64,000 nucleotides of DNA from Winogradskyella sp. PG-2 (GCF_000828715.1 NZ_AP014583.1:2354001-2418000); one strand, 5' to 3'; counted from the stretch's first letter, positions 26,056-35,470 are shown. Translations and numbers: made by a program. Notes: a model not told the origin generated them from the letters alone.

Positions 26056-27087
26056 TTATTCTTCGATTAAAGGAATCGTTACCACAAATTTCGCCTCTTG
26101 TTTACCATAAGTAAAACCCTCTTTTTTAATAAGCTCAAATCGCTTGCTTAAATTAGCTAAACCAGTGTATGTTGAATTGACCGTATCAATAATTTGTAAG
26201 TTATTACTAACGGTTAAAGTGTTATCACTACCGCTTTCAATTGAAATTTTCAACACGTTTTCCTCATTAGCTACATTGTGTTTTATGGCATTTTCAACTA
26301 GAATTTGCAGAGTTAAAGGTGGTAGTTGCGTTTCTAAAGCTTCATCTGAAATAGTCGCTGAATATTCTAATGCATCACCAATTCTGACTTTATGTAAAAA
26401 AATAAAGGACTCGATAAATTCAATTTCTTTTTTCAATGGAATTAAATCGTGATTTTTACTTTGTAAAACATAGCGATATACTTTTGATAGTTTGCGTGTA
26501 AAATCTTCTGCAGTTTTTGGATCGTGTTTTATTTCTGAAATTAAAACATTCAAACTATTAAACAAAAAATGTGGATTTACTTGATTTTGCAAAACCCGAT
26601 AATTGGCTTTTAGTTTTTCCTGTTTGTAATATTCGGCATCCAATAAAGAACTATTCCATTGCTTGAAAAAGTTGATGGTCATAGAAATAACAATAAAAAC
26701 CAATAAAAAAACAACGGAACCTATAAATATAATAACGGGTGCACGTGGATAGATTAATGACTGTTCATTTATAAAATACCAAGCAATAAAAGGGATTCCA
26801 ATAGAAATAAAAGCCCAAATCATAATTAAAACGAACTGAATAACAATTCGTTTTTTAGGAAAATTAAACCAATGGATTTTTTTATTTAAGTAGCGGTCAA
26901 AAAATAAGCTGCCTTCTACATTCAAATTGAAAAAAAGTAGGTAGAAAAATAAAAATACTTGTTTAGGAATCGGTGAATTATATTCGATATCATTCGGCAT
27001 AACGAAGGTTACTAATCTTATTACGAGAATAGCATATAATGACACCAAAACAATTCTAATTACAGTATTTTTAATATTTTTTGACAT
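26056..27087 (-). CDS. LytS-type sensor histidine kinase
   Basis: 343 aa. Four membrane helices in residues 8-150, then the His_kinase domain: phosphoacceptor in LQNQVNPHFLFNSLNVLISEI, N box in LTLQILVENAIKHN, and a degenerate G-rich region near YTGLANLSKRFELI. This is the class that pairs with LytTR regulators, and its partner is the next gene. Its signal is unknown; context suggests envelope stress or a toxic compound. Confidence 0.92.
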   Translation of the reverse strand: MSKNIKNTVIRIVLVSLYAILVIRLVTFVMPNDIEYNSPIPKQVFLFFYLLFFNLNVEGSLFFDRYLNKKIHWFNFPKKRIVIQFVLIMIWAFISIGIPFIAWYFINEQSLIYPRAPVIIFIGSVVFLLVFIVISMTINFFKQWNSSLLDAEYYKQEKLKANYRVLQNQVNPHFLFNSLNVLISEIKHDPKTAEDFTRKLSKVYRYVLQSKNHDLIPLKKEIEFIESFIFLHKVRIGDALEYSATISDEALETQLPPLTLQILVENAIKHNVANEENVLKISIESGSDNTLTVSNNLQIIDTVNSTYTGLANLSKRFELIKKEGFTYGKQEAKFVVTIPLIEE

Positions 27088-27140
27088 TTCTAATTACAGT
27101 AAATTACAGATAGTAATATATTAAATTAAAATTAACGCTA

Positions 27141-28052
27141 TTATTTTCTTTTTGGCGGAACCAACACAATTCCTACACTAAAAAAAGGTGCTGATTCAGA
27201 GTCAAAATCATAAGTCGTATCGTCTGTGTCAATTAAACTGTATTTTCTACCTGCACTTAAGCCTCCAAAAGCTTCTAAACGAAGTATTTTAGTTAGTTGA
27301 TAATTGGATAATACTCCAAAATTTACTCTCGAATAGTTTATTTCATCAATACTATTGTCTTCAGAATACACATTAAAATTTCCTCCGTTAAGATTATACT
27401 TTACACCTAATTCTAATTTATTACTTGGCAATAATGAATAGGTATAGTTAGTATTTATAGGAAATAAAGCATTTATCTCGTGCCTATTTTTTTTATACTG
27501 CAGATTAACCAAAGGAATTAATCTCGGACTCCCCAAACGTGCACCATAAGCTAAACCTCCTCCTATTTTAAATGTAGAACTTAATTTTCTTGTAGCTGTA
27601 ACTGCTCCTTGAAAAATAAAATCGTCAGAACTTAATTTTGCCTCAAAATCTGATGCTAATGTGGGTTTTAAATTGACAAGAAGATTCCATTTTTCGTTCC
27701 ATTGATGTAGCAAAGTTATTTGGTAATAAAACATTTGTAACTTTTTATTGTTATCATCAAACCAAAACAATGGATTATCAAATGATGCTTCCACAAATCC
27801 ATAACCAAACCCATTAACTAAAACAGTTTTATCGTTTTTTAATTTCTTCGGAAAGTTTACAAAAGCACCAAATTCTTGAAATGAAATTTCTTGGTTTCCT
27901 GAATCATTTTTTATTTCTGATTTTGGGTAGTTTGCATATTTGATTCCTGCTAATTTAAAATCCTGTGCATAACTTGCTTTCAGAAAAATAAAGAAGAAAA
28001 AAATACCTAAACTTGCTTTTTGCTTCGCTGTATTCTTATTAGAATATCGCAT
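27141..28052 (-). CDS. outer-membrane beta-barrel protein (DUF6268-like)
   Basis: 303 aa from MRYSNKNTAKQK, just after the DUF2147 stop; a start six codons upstream would overlap it. Signal peptide up to about residue 29 (LKASYAQDF). The rest is alternating amphipathic strands with aromatic girdles, ending ESAPFFSVGIVLVPPKRK, as in DUF6268 barrels. Probably an outer-membrane component whose function in the module is unknown. Confidence 0.75.
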   Translation of the reverse strand: MRYSNKNTAKQKASLGIFFFFIFLKASYAQDFKLAGIKYANYPKSEIKNDSGNQEISFQEFGAFVNFPKKLKNDKTVLVNGFGYGFVEASFDNPLFWFDDNNKKLQMFYYQITLLHQWNEKWNLLVNLKPTLASDFEAKLSSDDFIFQGAVTATRKLSSTFKIGGGLAYGARLGSPRLIPLVNLQYKKNRHEINALFPINTNYTYSLLPSNKLELGVKYNLNGGNFNVYSEDNSIDEINYSRVNFGVLSNYQLTKILRLEAFGGLSAGRKYSLIDTDDTTYDFDSESAPFFSVGIVLVPPKRK

Positions 28053-28054
28053 AA

Positions 28055-28420
28055 TTACTTTCTTACCCATTCTATCGTTTTACTAAAAAACCCAACCTTT
28101 ATTTTAACATCAAGCGTATTTTCTTTTGGAATAAATTCTGCATCATACCATTCTTTACGTTTTGGCGAATATGTTTTTCCTTTCCATTTTCCTTTCTTTA
28201 CCTTTAGATCTTTAACCATTAGTTTTCCAATTTCAGCTTTAGGATTATCCGAAGAAATAATTGTTCCACAATAAATACCATCATTTTGTTCAATTTTTAT
28301 AACCGTGTTTTGTTTTCCGACAACCCAATCGCCTGCTACTTCAGATTGCGATTGTGCATAATTAGTGATACTAAATAATGTCATGAATACTACTGTAATT
28401 ACATTTTTTAAATTTTTCAT
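28055..28420 (-). CDS. DUF2147 family secreted protein
   Basis: 121 aa. Signal peptide (residues 1-22), then the compact DUF2147 beta fold: GDWVVGKQNTVIKIEQNDGIYCGTI, then KKGKWKGKTYSPKRKEWYDAEF and VGFFSKTIEWVRK. DUF2147 proteins are small periplasmic proteins of unknown function. Lies between the ABC ATPase gene and the barrel gene, with spacing that fits one operon. Confidence 0.85.
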   Translation of the reverse strand: MKNLKNVITVVFMTLFSITNYAQSQSEVAGDWVVGKQNTVIKIEQNDGIYCGTIISSDNPKAEIGKLMVKDLKVKKGKWKGKTYSPKRKEWYDAEFIPKENTLDVKIKVGFFSKTIEWVRK

Positions 28421-28453
28421 TTTGTTGTTTTTATTTGTTTAACTTATTTATTG

Positions 28454-29125
28454 TTATCGAATTAATTTACCATCAGACAGTTCGATAATACGGTCGCAAT
28501 TGTCTGCAAACTCATCATCGTGAGTAACAGCTATAATGGTTTGCCCGCGTTCTTTTGCCAGTTCTTTAAACACATCAAAAACAATATTTGTGTTTTTAGA
28601 ATCGAGGTTTCCTGTCGGTTCATCTCCCATAATAATAGATGGCGAATTGATTAGTGCTCTTGCAATGGCAACTCGTTGTTGTTGTCCGCCTGATATTTTA
28701 GAGGCTTTTTTATGTTCATTGCCTTTCAAACCTAACAAGTGAAGTGATTCGATGGCTTCTGCTTCAATTTCATCTTTAGGTCTTTTATTCAGTTTTAAAG
28801 CTGGTAACATTACGTTGTCTAAAACGGTAAATTCTGGTAACAAAAAGTGAAACTGAAACACAAAACCGATTTGTTCGTTTCTAAACTTTGCTAGTTCATT
28901 TTGTGATAAACCGGTGACTTGCGTGCCGTTAATGGCAATGTTTCCGTTGTATTTTGTATCCATTGTAGATAGCAGATACAGTAAGGTAGATTTACCTGAA
29001 CCCGATTTTCCGATAATGGAAACAAATTCGCCTTTTTTCACATCAAAAGAAATATCTTTTAATACTTGAAATTCTACTGGATCGTAAAAATGTTTGTTTA
29101 TATTTTGTATAGAAATTGCATTCAT
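28454..29125 (-). CDS. ABC transporter ATP-binding protein (LolD/MacB class)
   Basis: 223 aa, the standard size. Walker A GKSGSGKST (about 39-47), Q loop in GFVFQFHFLLPEF, signature ISGGQQQRVAIARAL, Walker B IIMGDEPTGNLD, H loop in IAVTHDDEFA. It powers the adjacent FtsX-type permease. It forms with the permease, the HlyD adaptor and TolC a MacAB-TolC-like tripartite exporter. Confidence 0.95.
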   Translation of the reverse strand: MNAISIQNINKHFYDPVEFQVLKDISFDVKKGEFVSIIGKSGSGKSTLLYLLSTMDTKYNGNIAINGTQVTGLSQNELAKFRNEQIGFVFQFHFLLPEFTVLDNVMLPALKLNKRPKDEIEAEAIESLHLLGLKGNEHKKASKISGGQQQRVAIARALINSPSIIMGDEPTGNLDSKNTNIVFDVFKELAKERGQTIIAVTHDDEFADNCDRIIELSDGKLIR

Positions 29126-29137
29126 TTGTTGTTGTTT

Positions 29138-30376
29138 TTAACCTCTTAATATTTCAACTGGATCTACTTTTGATGCTTTTCGGGATGGAAGATATCCTGC
29201 TATTAGTGTGATAATTGTACCAAAAGAAAATGCCAATATGTAATCCTTTGCATTATATACAACAGGTAATGTGTTGTGTGAAGCAATTTTAAAGGGCACA
29301 ATGTCCAGCATTTGTACAATCATATTTCCTAAAAACAAGCCAACCAAGCCACCGATTAAGCCTATGGCTACCGACTGTGTTAGGAAAATTTCAATCACAT
29401 CTTTTCCATTAAATCCCATTGCTTTTAAGATGGCTATCTCTTTAATTTTTTCGTTTACGGTCATATTCATAATGTTGTAAATTCCAAATCCTGCCACAAT
29501 CAGTATGGTTAGAGAAACTGCAATTGCCAATATATCTCGCAATAAACTGGAAGACACCAGTTGACCGTTTCCTTCTTGCCAAGATTCAACTTTATAGTCT
29601 GTAAGTTTGCGTACTTTTTCAGCAACTTCACTGGCATTATTATAGTCATAGGTGTTTACCAAAATATCAGTTGCATAACTTTTATTTTTAGAAAAAAATT
29701 GTCTAGCGGTTTGAATAGAAATCAATGCTCGTGTTCTATCTGCTCCTTTAGAACCAGATTCTAAAAGTCCTATAATTTTGAAGGTTTTAGATATTCCTTC
29801 AGATGTTGAAACTGAAATGGTATTACCTGTTTTTACGCCAATGGTTTGTGCCAATCCAACGCCCAAAATAATACCATCAGAGCGTTTGTCTAATTCACTT
29901 AAATTACCTTCTACAATATATTTTGCGGTTTCAAAAAGTTTGTTTTCATTAACTGTTTCAATACCTGAAAGCGAAGCACTTGTATTTGAAACGCCATTTC
30001 TAATAAAAACTTTCTCATTGAGTTGTAGTGCAACACCATTGATTTCAGGCAAATTCAATAATTCATTTTTAATTGCATCTGCGTTTTTAATGCCTTGTGT
30101 ATATTGAATATTTCTGGCATTATTGACCATTAAAACCGTATTGCTATCTTTCGGTTTTGGTATTATTGGCGCTATCTTTTCCGATAAATCATTATAAATT
30201 TTAATGTGCGACATTGAGGTGAAAGTAATTTCCGTTTGTATATTATTTACACCTGCCATAAAACTGTTCATTGCGATGTACATAGAGATACCAAAGCTTA
30301 CACTTAATATCGCTACAAGTAGTTGTCGAAACCTTGACGTAAGATGTACTTTTGCAATTTTCTGATTAGTATTCAT
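29138..30376 (-). CDS. ABC transporter permease (FtsX/MacB class)
   Basis: 412 aa. One N-terminal membrane helix (LLVAILSVSFGISMYIAMN), a periplasmic MacB-like domain of about 240 residues, and three C-terminal helices (ILAIAVSLTILIVAGFGIYNIM, TQSVAIGLIGGLVGLFLGN, ILAFSFGTIITLIAGYLP) ending KVDPVEILRG, the hallmark of FtsX-type permeases. It uses mechanical transmission to drive periplasmic substrates into the TolC channel. Confidence 0.93.
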   Translation of the reverse strand: MNTNQKIAKVHLTSRFRQLLVAILSVSFGISMYIAMNSFMAGVNNIQTEITFTSMSHIKIYNDLSEKIAPIIPKPKDSNTVLMVNNARNIQYTQGIKNADAIKNELLNLPEINGVALQLNEKVFIRNGVSNTSASLSGIETVNENKLFETAKYIVEGNLSELDKRSDGIILGVGLAQTIGVKTGNTISVSTSEGISKTFKIIGLLESGSKGADRTRALISIQTARQFFSKNKSYATDILVNTYDYNNASEVAEKVRKLTDYKVESWQEGNGQLVSSSLLRDILAIAVSLTILIVAGFGIYNIMNMTVNEKIKEIAILKAMGFNGKDVIEIFLTQSVAIGLIGGLVGLFLGNMIVQMLDIVPFKIASHNTLPVVYNAKDYILAFSFGTIITLIAGYLPSRKASKVDPVEILRG

Positions 30377-30379
30377 CGT

Positions 30380-31477
30380 TTACATTTTTGATTTTACAAT
30401 GATGTCTTCTTCTGAAATTCCTGAAATTACTTCCGTCCAATCACTATTTTTTCTTCCTGTTTTAATAGCTATTTCTTCATCATTTTCAAGGATTACATAA
30501 TTTTCTCTTATAAGATATGCAGTTGGAATAACCAATACATTTTTACTACTGCCAGTTTCAATATTTGCTTGTAGTTGAGAACCTGAAAATATTTTATTGG
30601 GTACTTGGTCAAACTGTGCTTCTACCACATACGATTGTTCTGTGGTGTTAAATGAAGGATAAATTTTTGAAATTTTTGCTTTAAACGTCTCGTTAGGATT
30701 GGTGTTTAAATGCACCAAAACTAGCTGATTGTTGTTTACTTTTTTAATATCATCTTCCGCAACAAATAGTTTGATGATAAACGCACCACTTCCAATTTCT
30801 GCAATAGCTTCGCCTCTTTTAATGAGTTCGCCTTGTTTTTTAAACACATTGATAACCGTTCCAGAAATAGATGAATTTAGTTTGTAATCATCTAAGATGG
30901 CTTTTTGCGTTTTAACTTGCACTAAGCTTCGTTTTTCATTTAGTTTTAAATCAGATTCAGTTGACTTGTAACTGTCTTGTAGTCCTAAAAGGTTATTTTT
31001 TGAAGCTTTGTACTGTAATTCGGCTTTTTCAAAATCCAATTGTGATACCGAATTTTTTGCACGTAAATCCTTGTAACGCTGGTAATTTGTTTTGTCTAAG
31101 GATAATTGTGTTTTTGCTTGATTAATGTTTGTTTGAATTTGCTTTAATATAGAAGCATTTGCAGAAGCATTGGTTACCGCATTTTTATAGACCACTTGTG
31201 CATCTGCAAGCTGGTTGTTTTGCACATCACTTTTTATAACAGCAACCGTTGTGTTGTTAGTTATAATATCGCCTTCACTTACTGGTATTGTGGTTAAAAT
31301 TCCATCTGCATTAGCAGATACTGTATATTGATTTTCTTGTTCTATAAAACCACTTGCAAAAACTGCATCTTCAATATTTTTTCGTGTTGGTGTTGTTGTT
31401 TCTTTGTTATTACACGATGACAATAGCGATAGTGCTACTATCATACATCCCAAAAAAGTTATTCTGTTATATTTCAT
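30380..31477 (-). CDS. periplasmic adaptor (HlyD/MacA family) lipoprotein
   Basis: 365 aa. Lipoprotein signal (MIVALSLLSSCNNK). Biotinyl-lipoyl halves flank a helical hairpin: VSANADGILTTIPVSEGDII, then a coiled coil (about 90-200, LKQIQTNINQAKTQLSLDKTNYQRYKDL), then SSISGTVINVFKKQGELIKRGEAIAEIG, and beta-barrel/membrane-proximal parts. It bridges permease and TolC. Three bases from the permease gene. Confidence 0.92.
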   Translation of the reverse strand: MKYNRITFLGCMIVALSLLSSCNNKETTTPTRKNIEDAVFASGFIEQENQYTVSANADGILTTIPVSEGDIITNNTTVAVIKSDVQNNQLADAQVVYKNAVTNASANASILKQIQTNINQAKTQLSLDKTNYQRYKDLRAKNSVSQLDFEKAELQYKASKNNLLGLQDSYKSTESDLKLNEKRSLVQVKTQKAILDDYKLNSSISGTVINVFKKQGELIKRGEAIAEIGSGAFIIKLFVAEDDIKKVNNNQLVLVHLNTNPNETFKAKISKIYPSFNTTEQSYVVEAQFDQVPNKIFSGSQLQANIETGSSKNVLVIPTAYLIRENYVILENDEEIAIKTGRKNSDWTEVISGISEEDIIVKSKM

Positions 31478-31488
31478 TATTATGTTAA

Positions 31489-32826
31489 TTAATTGTTGGA
31501 TTTTAAATCTAGTTGTCTGATATACATTTTATACTTCGCCAATGTGTATGATGCCAAACTTTGCAGATACGTATTTTGTGCATTTAGCAAATCTTCATAA
31601 CTGTCTAAACGTTCGTTTAAACTTGTAATACCGCTATTGTATTTGTTTTCTGCGTGTACATCATTTTTTTGTCTGAGCACCATAATTTTGGTGTATTCTG
31701 CTAATTCTTCTTCAAATTGATTGACATCTAAAAGCAATAAATCATCTTCCTTTTGCTTCACCAATTTTGTGTTTTCCAGTTGCAACTCTTGTTGTTGCAG
31801 TTCTAATTTTGATTTCTTGATTTTTGAGCGAGAAGAAAATCCACTGAAAATTGGGATATTCAGCTTTGCACCAATATATTGTTGTGGTAATTCGTTAGCG
31901 TTTGAAAAATCTGTAAATCCATCGGTAGCCCAACTCGTGTTGTATTGATAGTTAAGACTTAGATTAGGCAGAAGCAATGCTTTCTTTTCTTTTAGAAGCG
32001 ATTTTTGTTTATCGACTTCCATTTCTTGCCAAGTAATTTCAGGATGTATGGTTTCAAAATTTGTATTAGTTAAACTGAAATTTTGAGGTGAATCTGAAAT
32101 TATAATTTGTTGGCTAGTATTTAGCTGACTTTGCAATTGCGTATAAAATCTGCTTCGATTACTTAATGCTTGTTGTAAAGTGTTACGGTTTTGTAACTGT
32201 TTAATTTTAGCTAAATTGAGTGCTTCCTCACTTGCGATTCCTTTTTGAAAATTTTCATTTGTACTCTTATAAATCGCTTCTGAAACCTTTAGGTTTTCTT
32301 CATAAATAACAATAGCTTCTTGTGTTAGCAAAATGGAATAGTACGTTGAAGCCAAAAGATTATAGGTGCTAAGCTTGCTTTTTTGTGTGTTAATTTCGCT
32401 TTGTTCAGTTACTATACCTGCTGTTTCCGAAGCAAATATTTTTTGAAAATTTAGAATATTCCATTGTGCTTGAATTCCCGTAGAATAAACGTGTTGTTGT
32501 CCAAAGGTTAATTCTCGAAAACTGCCTTCAGTAGCGTTTGGATTAAAAAATTGTTCAGGAACCAAAGTGGGTTGCAAGGTTAGGTTGTTGTTATATCCTG
32601 CACTAGCATTTACAGAAGGATATAAATAGGATTTTGCACCCTTTTTATTGGCACTTGCTATTTGCTCGCCAATAAGGGCATTTTGTATTTGTATGGCGTG
32701 TTCATCAGCGTATTTCAGCAACTCTTGAAAGGACTGAAACTGAATTTGCACATCCATTTCATTGCTTTGCGCAACTACAAATGTTGTGCTTAATGTTATT
32801 AAAAAGAGTATTAAAATTCTGTTCAT
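31489..32826 (-). CDS. TolC family outer-membrane efflux protein
   Basis: 445 aa with signal peptide (LILFLITLSTTFVVAQ). Duplicated long helical hairpins and short barrel strands of the OEP family: SYLYPSVNASAGYNNNL, IFASETAGIVTEQSEI, SLLKEKKALLLPNLSLNYQYNTSW, then KLNIPIFSGFSSRSKIKKSKL. First gene of the operon TolC - adaptor - permease - ATPase - DUF2147 - barrel - kinase - regulator, which fills one 8-kb cassette. Confidence 0.93.
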   Translation of the reverse strand: MNRILILFLITLSTTFVVAQSNEMDVQIQFQSFQELLKYADEHAIQIQNALIGEQIASANKKGAKSYLYPSVNASAGYNNNLTLQPTLVPEQFFNPNATEGSFRELTFGQQHVYSTGIQAQWNILNFQKIFASETAGIVTEQSEINTQKSKLSTYNLLASTYYSILLTQEAIVIYEENLKVSEAIYKSTNENFQKGIASEEALNLAKIKQLQNRNTLQQALSNRSRFYTQLQSQLNTSQQIIISDSPQNFSLTNTNFETIHPEITWQEMEVDKQKSLLKEKKALLLPNLSLNYQYNTSWATDGFTDFSNANELPQQYIGAKLNIPIFSGFSSRSKIKKSKLELQQQELQLENTKLVKQKEDDLLLLDVNQFEEELAEYTKIMVLRQKNDVHAENKYNSGITSLNERLDSYEDLLNAQNTYLQSLASYTLAKYKMYIRQLDLKSNN

Positions 32827-33081
32827 TACAAAAAATCTGTTTTAAATTCTTTGCAAAGATGTAGAGCTATGTCTTCTTTTTTAGAAATTAGTTATTGAAG
32901 TCGAATTTTGGGCATTGAGGTCGAAAAGGAAGTTATGAAGATAATTTGGTAAGTTGTGCGGAGGGAAAAGGCAAGCTCTTTTTATTTTTTGAGGCACGAA
33001 AAAAATGAAATGTGCTTGACTGTGCGGTTGGATTTTTTAGTTTAAATGTTGATGGTTTGCTCGGTTTTCAGCATTATGCAC
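32827..33081. other. leader of the efflux cassette
   Basis: About 250 bp before the tolC-like gene, long enough to hold the operon's own promoter. A CATCTTTGC near 32850 on the minus strand resembles a -7 box but does not match it fully. Ends in AGCATTATGCACAAC, the cassette boundary. Confidence 0.4.
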
Positions 33082-33310
33082 AACGCCCACTGTGTATGGC
33101 GTAGTGAGGCGCGCCTCACGGAAAGCCATTGTTGCGCCTGATTAGCTATACACGCTGTTGTGTGTAGTATCGTTCGGAGTTCTCGTAGACTCGACTAAAT
33201 ATACATAAAATTGGCGAGGTGCGACAAACAGTGGGCGTTGGTATGTAATTAGTAGAAGGGCAGCGTTTGGAAAACGCGATTCTACGTGCCGTAGGCAATT
33301 ATATACCAAC
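33082..33310 (-). repeat. repeat A copy 11
   Basis: Full 229 bp, C-G type, ATATACCAAC end. Confidence 0.95.
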
Positions 33311-33366
33311 GTTCAGTGTATGGTGACGCAGCATCCCGAAGGGTGCAATGCACCATACACATTGTT
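33308..33366 (-). other. attC-like site B15, 59 bp
   Basis: AACGTTCAGTGTATGGTG - loop - CACCATACACATTGTT. The stem is perfect over ten pairs, with an inner CCC/GGG hairpin; outer arms differ as in integron sites. Exactly 59 bp. Cassette ends GTTGTGTTTTCGTTA / TAATGAAATACAAC. Confidence 0.8.
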
Positions 33367-33375
33367 GTGTTTTCG

Positions 33376-34251
33376 TTATTTTTCTTGATATGCATTTTTA
33401 ACCATCCTTCTGACTATTTGTCTGTGAAAAGGTTTTATGAAACTCATATATATTTTCCCTTTAAGATTATTGTATTCCACCAAAGTAATTACTTTAATGT
33501 TGTACGAAGCAGATTTATCATCACTTATCAATGCACGAAAGTTTAAATGTGAATCATCTGCGCCTAAAATCACTTCAGAATCTGAGATCGAGTATATTTT
33601 AAAAAATTTCACATATCCTCCAACCTTGAAGTTTTCAATATAGTCATCGGGTATTTCTGTTTTCAAACCAAACAAACCTGCAATTTTATTTCGTAGAACG
33701 AATAATGAATTAACCCACTTTGGAGTTGTATTAAAAATGAGATTTGTAATTTCTTCAACATTATTTGTATGATTGGTCGTAGAGAAAGTATCAACAAAGT
33801 CTATTTTTGTCAGTAAACCTTTTTGATTGTCATTTAATCTGGTTTTTTCTTCGATTACTTTTCTGTTTAGTTCCTTTTTAACAATTATAAAACATAAAAT
33901 AGCAGAAGTCAATGTCAAGAAAGTTCCTAGGATTAATTCTATTATACTTTTCGAAAATAGATTACCAATAGTGTTTAAAGCGAAAAAAACTGAGAAAATC
34001 CAAATTAGAATATCAATAACTTTACTATTTACTCCTTTCACTAGTTGTCTGTATTTGATATACAATACTGTTAATATGAAGGCATTCAGTAGTATTGAAA
34101 ATGTTTCAAAAGATTTCATTTCCTCAACTGAATTAAGTTTTCCTGCCCAAACTTTGTCATAAGGAATTTGCTCTGTCAAAATCAAAAAGTGAAACAGCAG
34201 AACTATTCCAAGTATAAAAAACATGATAATTAAAGCTACTTTCTTTTTCAT
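33376..34251 (-). CDS. membrane protein with C-terminal DUF2867 domain
   Basis: 291 aa from MKKKVALIIMFFILG; the upstream MRRASLRHTQWAL is repeat A. Four membrane helices in residues 4-135, then a DUF2867 domain at about 145-290: DFVDTFSTTN, TTPKWVNSLFVLRNKIAGLFGLK, EVILGADDSHLNFRALI, VITLVEYNNLKGKIYMSFIKPFHRQIVRRM. DUF2867 is usually found behind a Rossmann domain or alone; fusion to a four-helix membrane part is less common. Function unknown. Confidence 0.75.
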   Translation of the reverse strand: MKKKVALIIMFFILGIVLLFHFLILTEQIPYDKVWAGKLNSVEEMKSFETFSILLNAFILTVLYIKYRQLVKGVNSKVIDILIWIFSVFFALNTIGNLFSKSIIELILGTFLTLTSAILCFIIVKKELNRKVIEEKTRLNDNQKGLLTKIDFVDTFSTTNHTNNVEEITNLIFNTTPKWVNSLFVLRNKIAGLFGLKTEIPDDYIENFKVGGYVKFFKIYSISDSEVILGADDSHLNFRALISDDKSASYNIKVITLVEYNNLKGKIYMSFIKPFHRQIVRRMVKNAYQEK

Positions 34252-34282
34252 ATTTAATGTCCTATTTTTTCTAATGAAATAC

Positions 34283-34511
34283 AACGCCCACTGTGTATGT
34301 CGTAGTGAGGCGCGCCTCACGGAAAGCCATTGTTGCGCCTGATTAGCTATACACGCTGTTGTGTGTAGTATCGTTCGGAGTTCTCGTAGACTCGACTAAA
34401 TATACATAAAATTGGCGAGGTGCGACAAACAGTGGGCGTTGGTATGTAATTAGTAGAAGGGCAGCGTTTGGAAAACGCGATTCTACGTGCCGCAGGCAAT
34501 TACATACCAAC
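34283..34511 (-). repeat. repeat A copy 12
   Basis: Full 229 bp, C-G type. Confidence 0.95.
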
Positions 34512-34633
34512 GTGTTTGTGTATGATGTCGTTGCGTTGGTTAGGTTAAATTTAGTAAAAGAAACTAGAACAGAGGAGGAGTCGATGCTTTTTCCGAATAA
34601 TCACAGAACAAGCAATGCGTTATACACGTTGTT
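34509..34633 (-). other. attC-like site B16
   Basis: AACGTGTTTGTGTATGATGTCGTTGCG ... GCAATGCGTTATACACGTTGTT. Cassette ends GTTGTGACCTGTGCTT / AAGCATTGGTTACAAC. Confidence 0.75.
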
Positions 34634-34647
34634 GTGACCTGTGCTTT

Positions 34648-35442
34648 TTACTTTCCTAGTTTCAAAATTCTAATAGCACCTTGAATAACTAACGTAAAGA
34701 CTATTGTTCCAATAATTAAATCAGGTTTACTTGAATTTAACCAATTTACTAGAACTCCTGCGATTATAATTCCTAAATTTATAATTACGTCATTCGAAGT
34801 AAATATCATACTTGCTTTCATGTGAGCTTCTTCTTTACTCTTTGATTTTTGTAAAATATAAAGACAGATTCCGTTTGCAATAAGTGCAAAAATCGAAACG
34901 ATAATCATAGTCGAAAAATCAGGAAGTTTCTCGTCTCCAAAAAAACGTCTCAGAACTTCTAAAAATCCAATAACGGCAAGTATAATCTGAAAATAACCAG
35001 CAAGCTTTGCAATCCGTTTTTTTCTTATTACTGTTCCTCCAACGGCAAACAGGCTAATTCCATAAACAAAACTATCTGCGAGCATATCCAAACTGTCAGC
35101 TACAAGTCCCATTGATTTTGATATCAGACCTGTTGTCATTTCGATTATAAAAAAAGCAAAATTGATTAAAAGAACAGACCAAAGAAGCCTTTTCTGGTTT
35201 TTATTTTCTTCAAATTCTGTCTGTTCAGATTGTTCGGTAGATATTTTCTTTTCGCCTAGTTTTAATTCTGAGATAGATTTTTCTATTTGTTGAATTTCCC
35301 CGTTATGAAAGACTGTCAATATTCGGTTAGGAATATCAAATTCTAAATTCGCAATACTTGAGATTCCATCCAATTTCATTCGGATTAGGTTTTCCTCTGA
35401 AGGACAATCCATTTTGGTGATTTCAAATATCGATTTTTGCAT
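34648..35442 (-). CDS. cation diffusion facilitator-like transporter with HMA-like N-terminus
   Basis: 264 aa. N-terminal 65 residues look like a heavy-metal-associated fold, but the usual CxxC is reduced to a single Cys (MDCPSEENL). Then about six membrane helices of the CDF type: LLWSVLLINFAFFIIEM, SMGLVADSLDMLADSFVYG (first metal site), and SMIFTSNDVIINLGIIIAG (second site, Asn-Asp in place of His-Asp). It lacks the long CDF C-terminal cytoplasmic domain. Probably a divalent cation exporter with an altered second site. Confidence 0.82.
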   Translation of the reverse strand: MQKSIFEITKMDCPSEENLIRMKLDGISSIANLEFDIPNRILTVFHNGEIQQIEKSISELKLGEKKISTEQSEQTEFEENKNQKRLLWSVLLINFAFFIIEMTTGLISKSMGLVADSLDMLADSFVYGISLFAVGGTVIRKKRIAKLAGYFQIILAVIGFLEVLRRFFGDEKLPDFSTMIIVSIFALIANGICLYILQKSKSKEEAHMKASMIFTSNDVIINLGIIIAGVLVNWLNSSKPDLIIGTIVFTLVIQGAIRILKLGK

Positions 35443-35470
35443 TCAATATCGAATTTTAAGCATTGGTTAC

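Noticed and set aside
25281-32826. A named antibiotic-resistance pump
   Set aside because: The exporter class is clear but the substrate is not visible from sequence.
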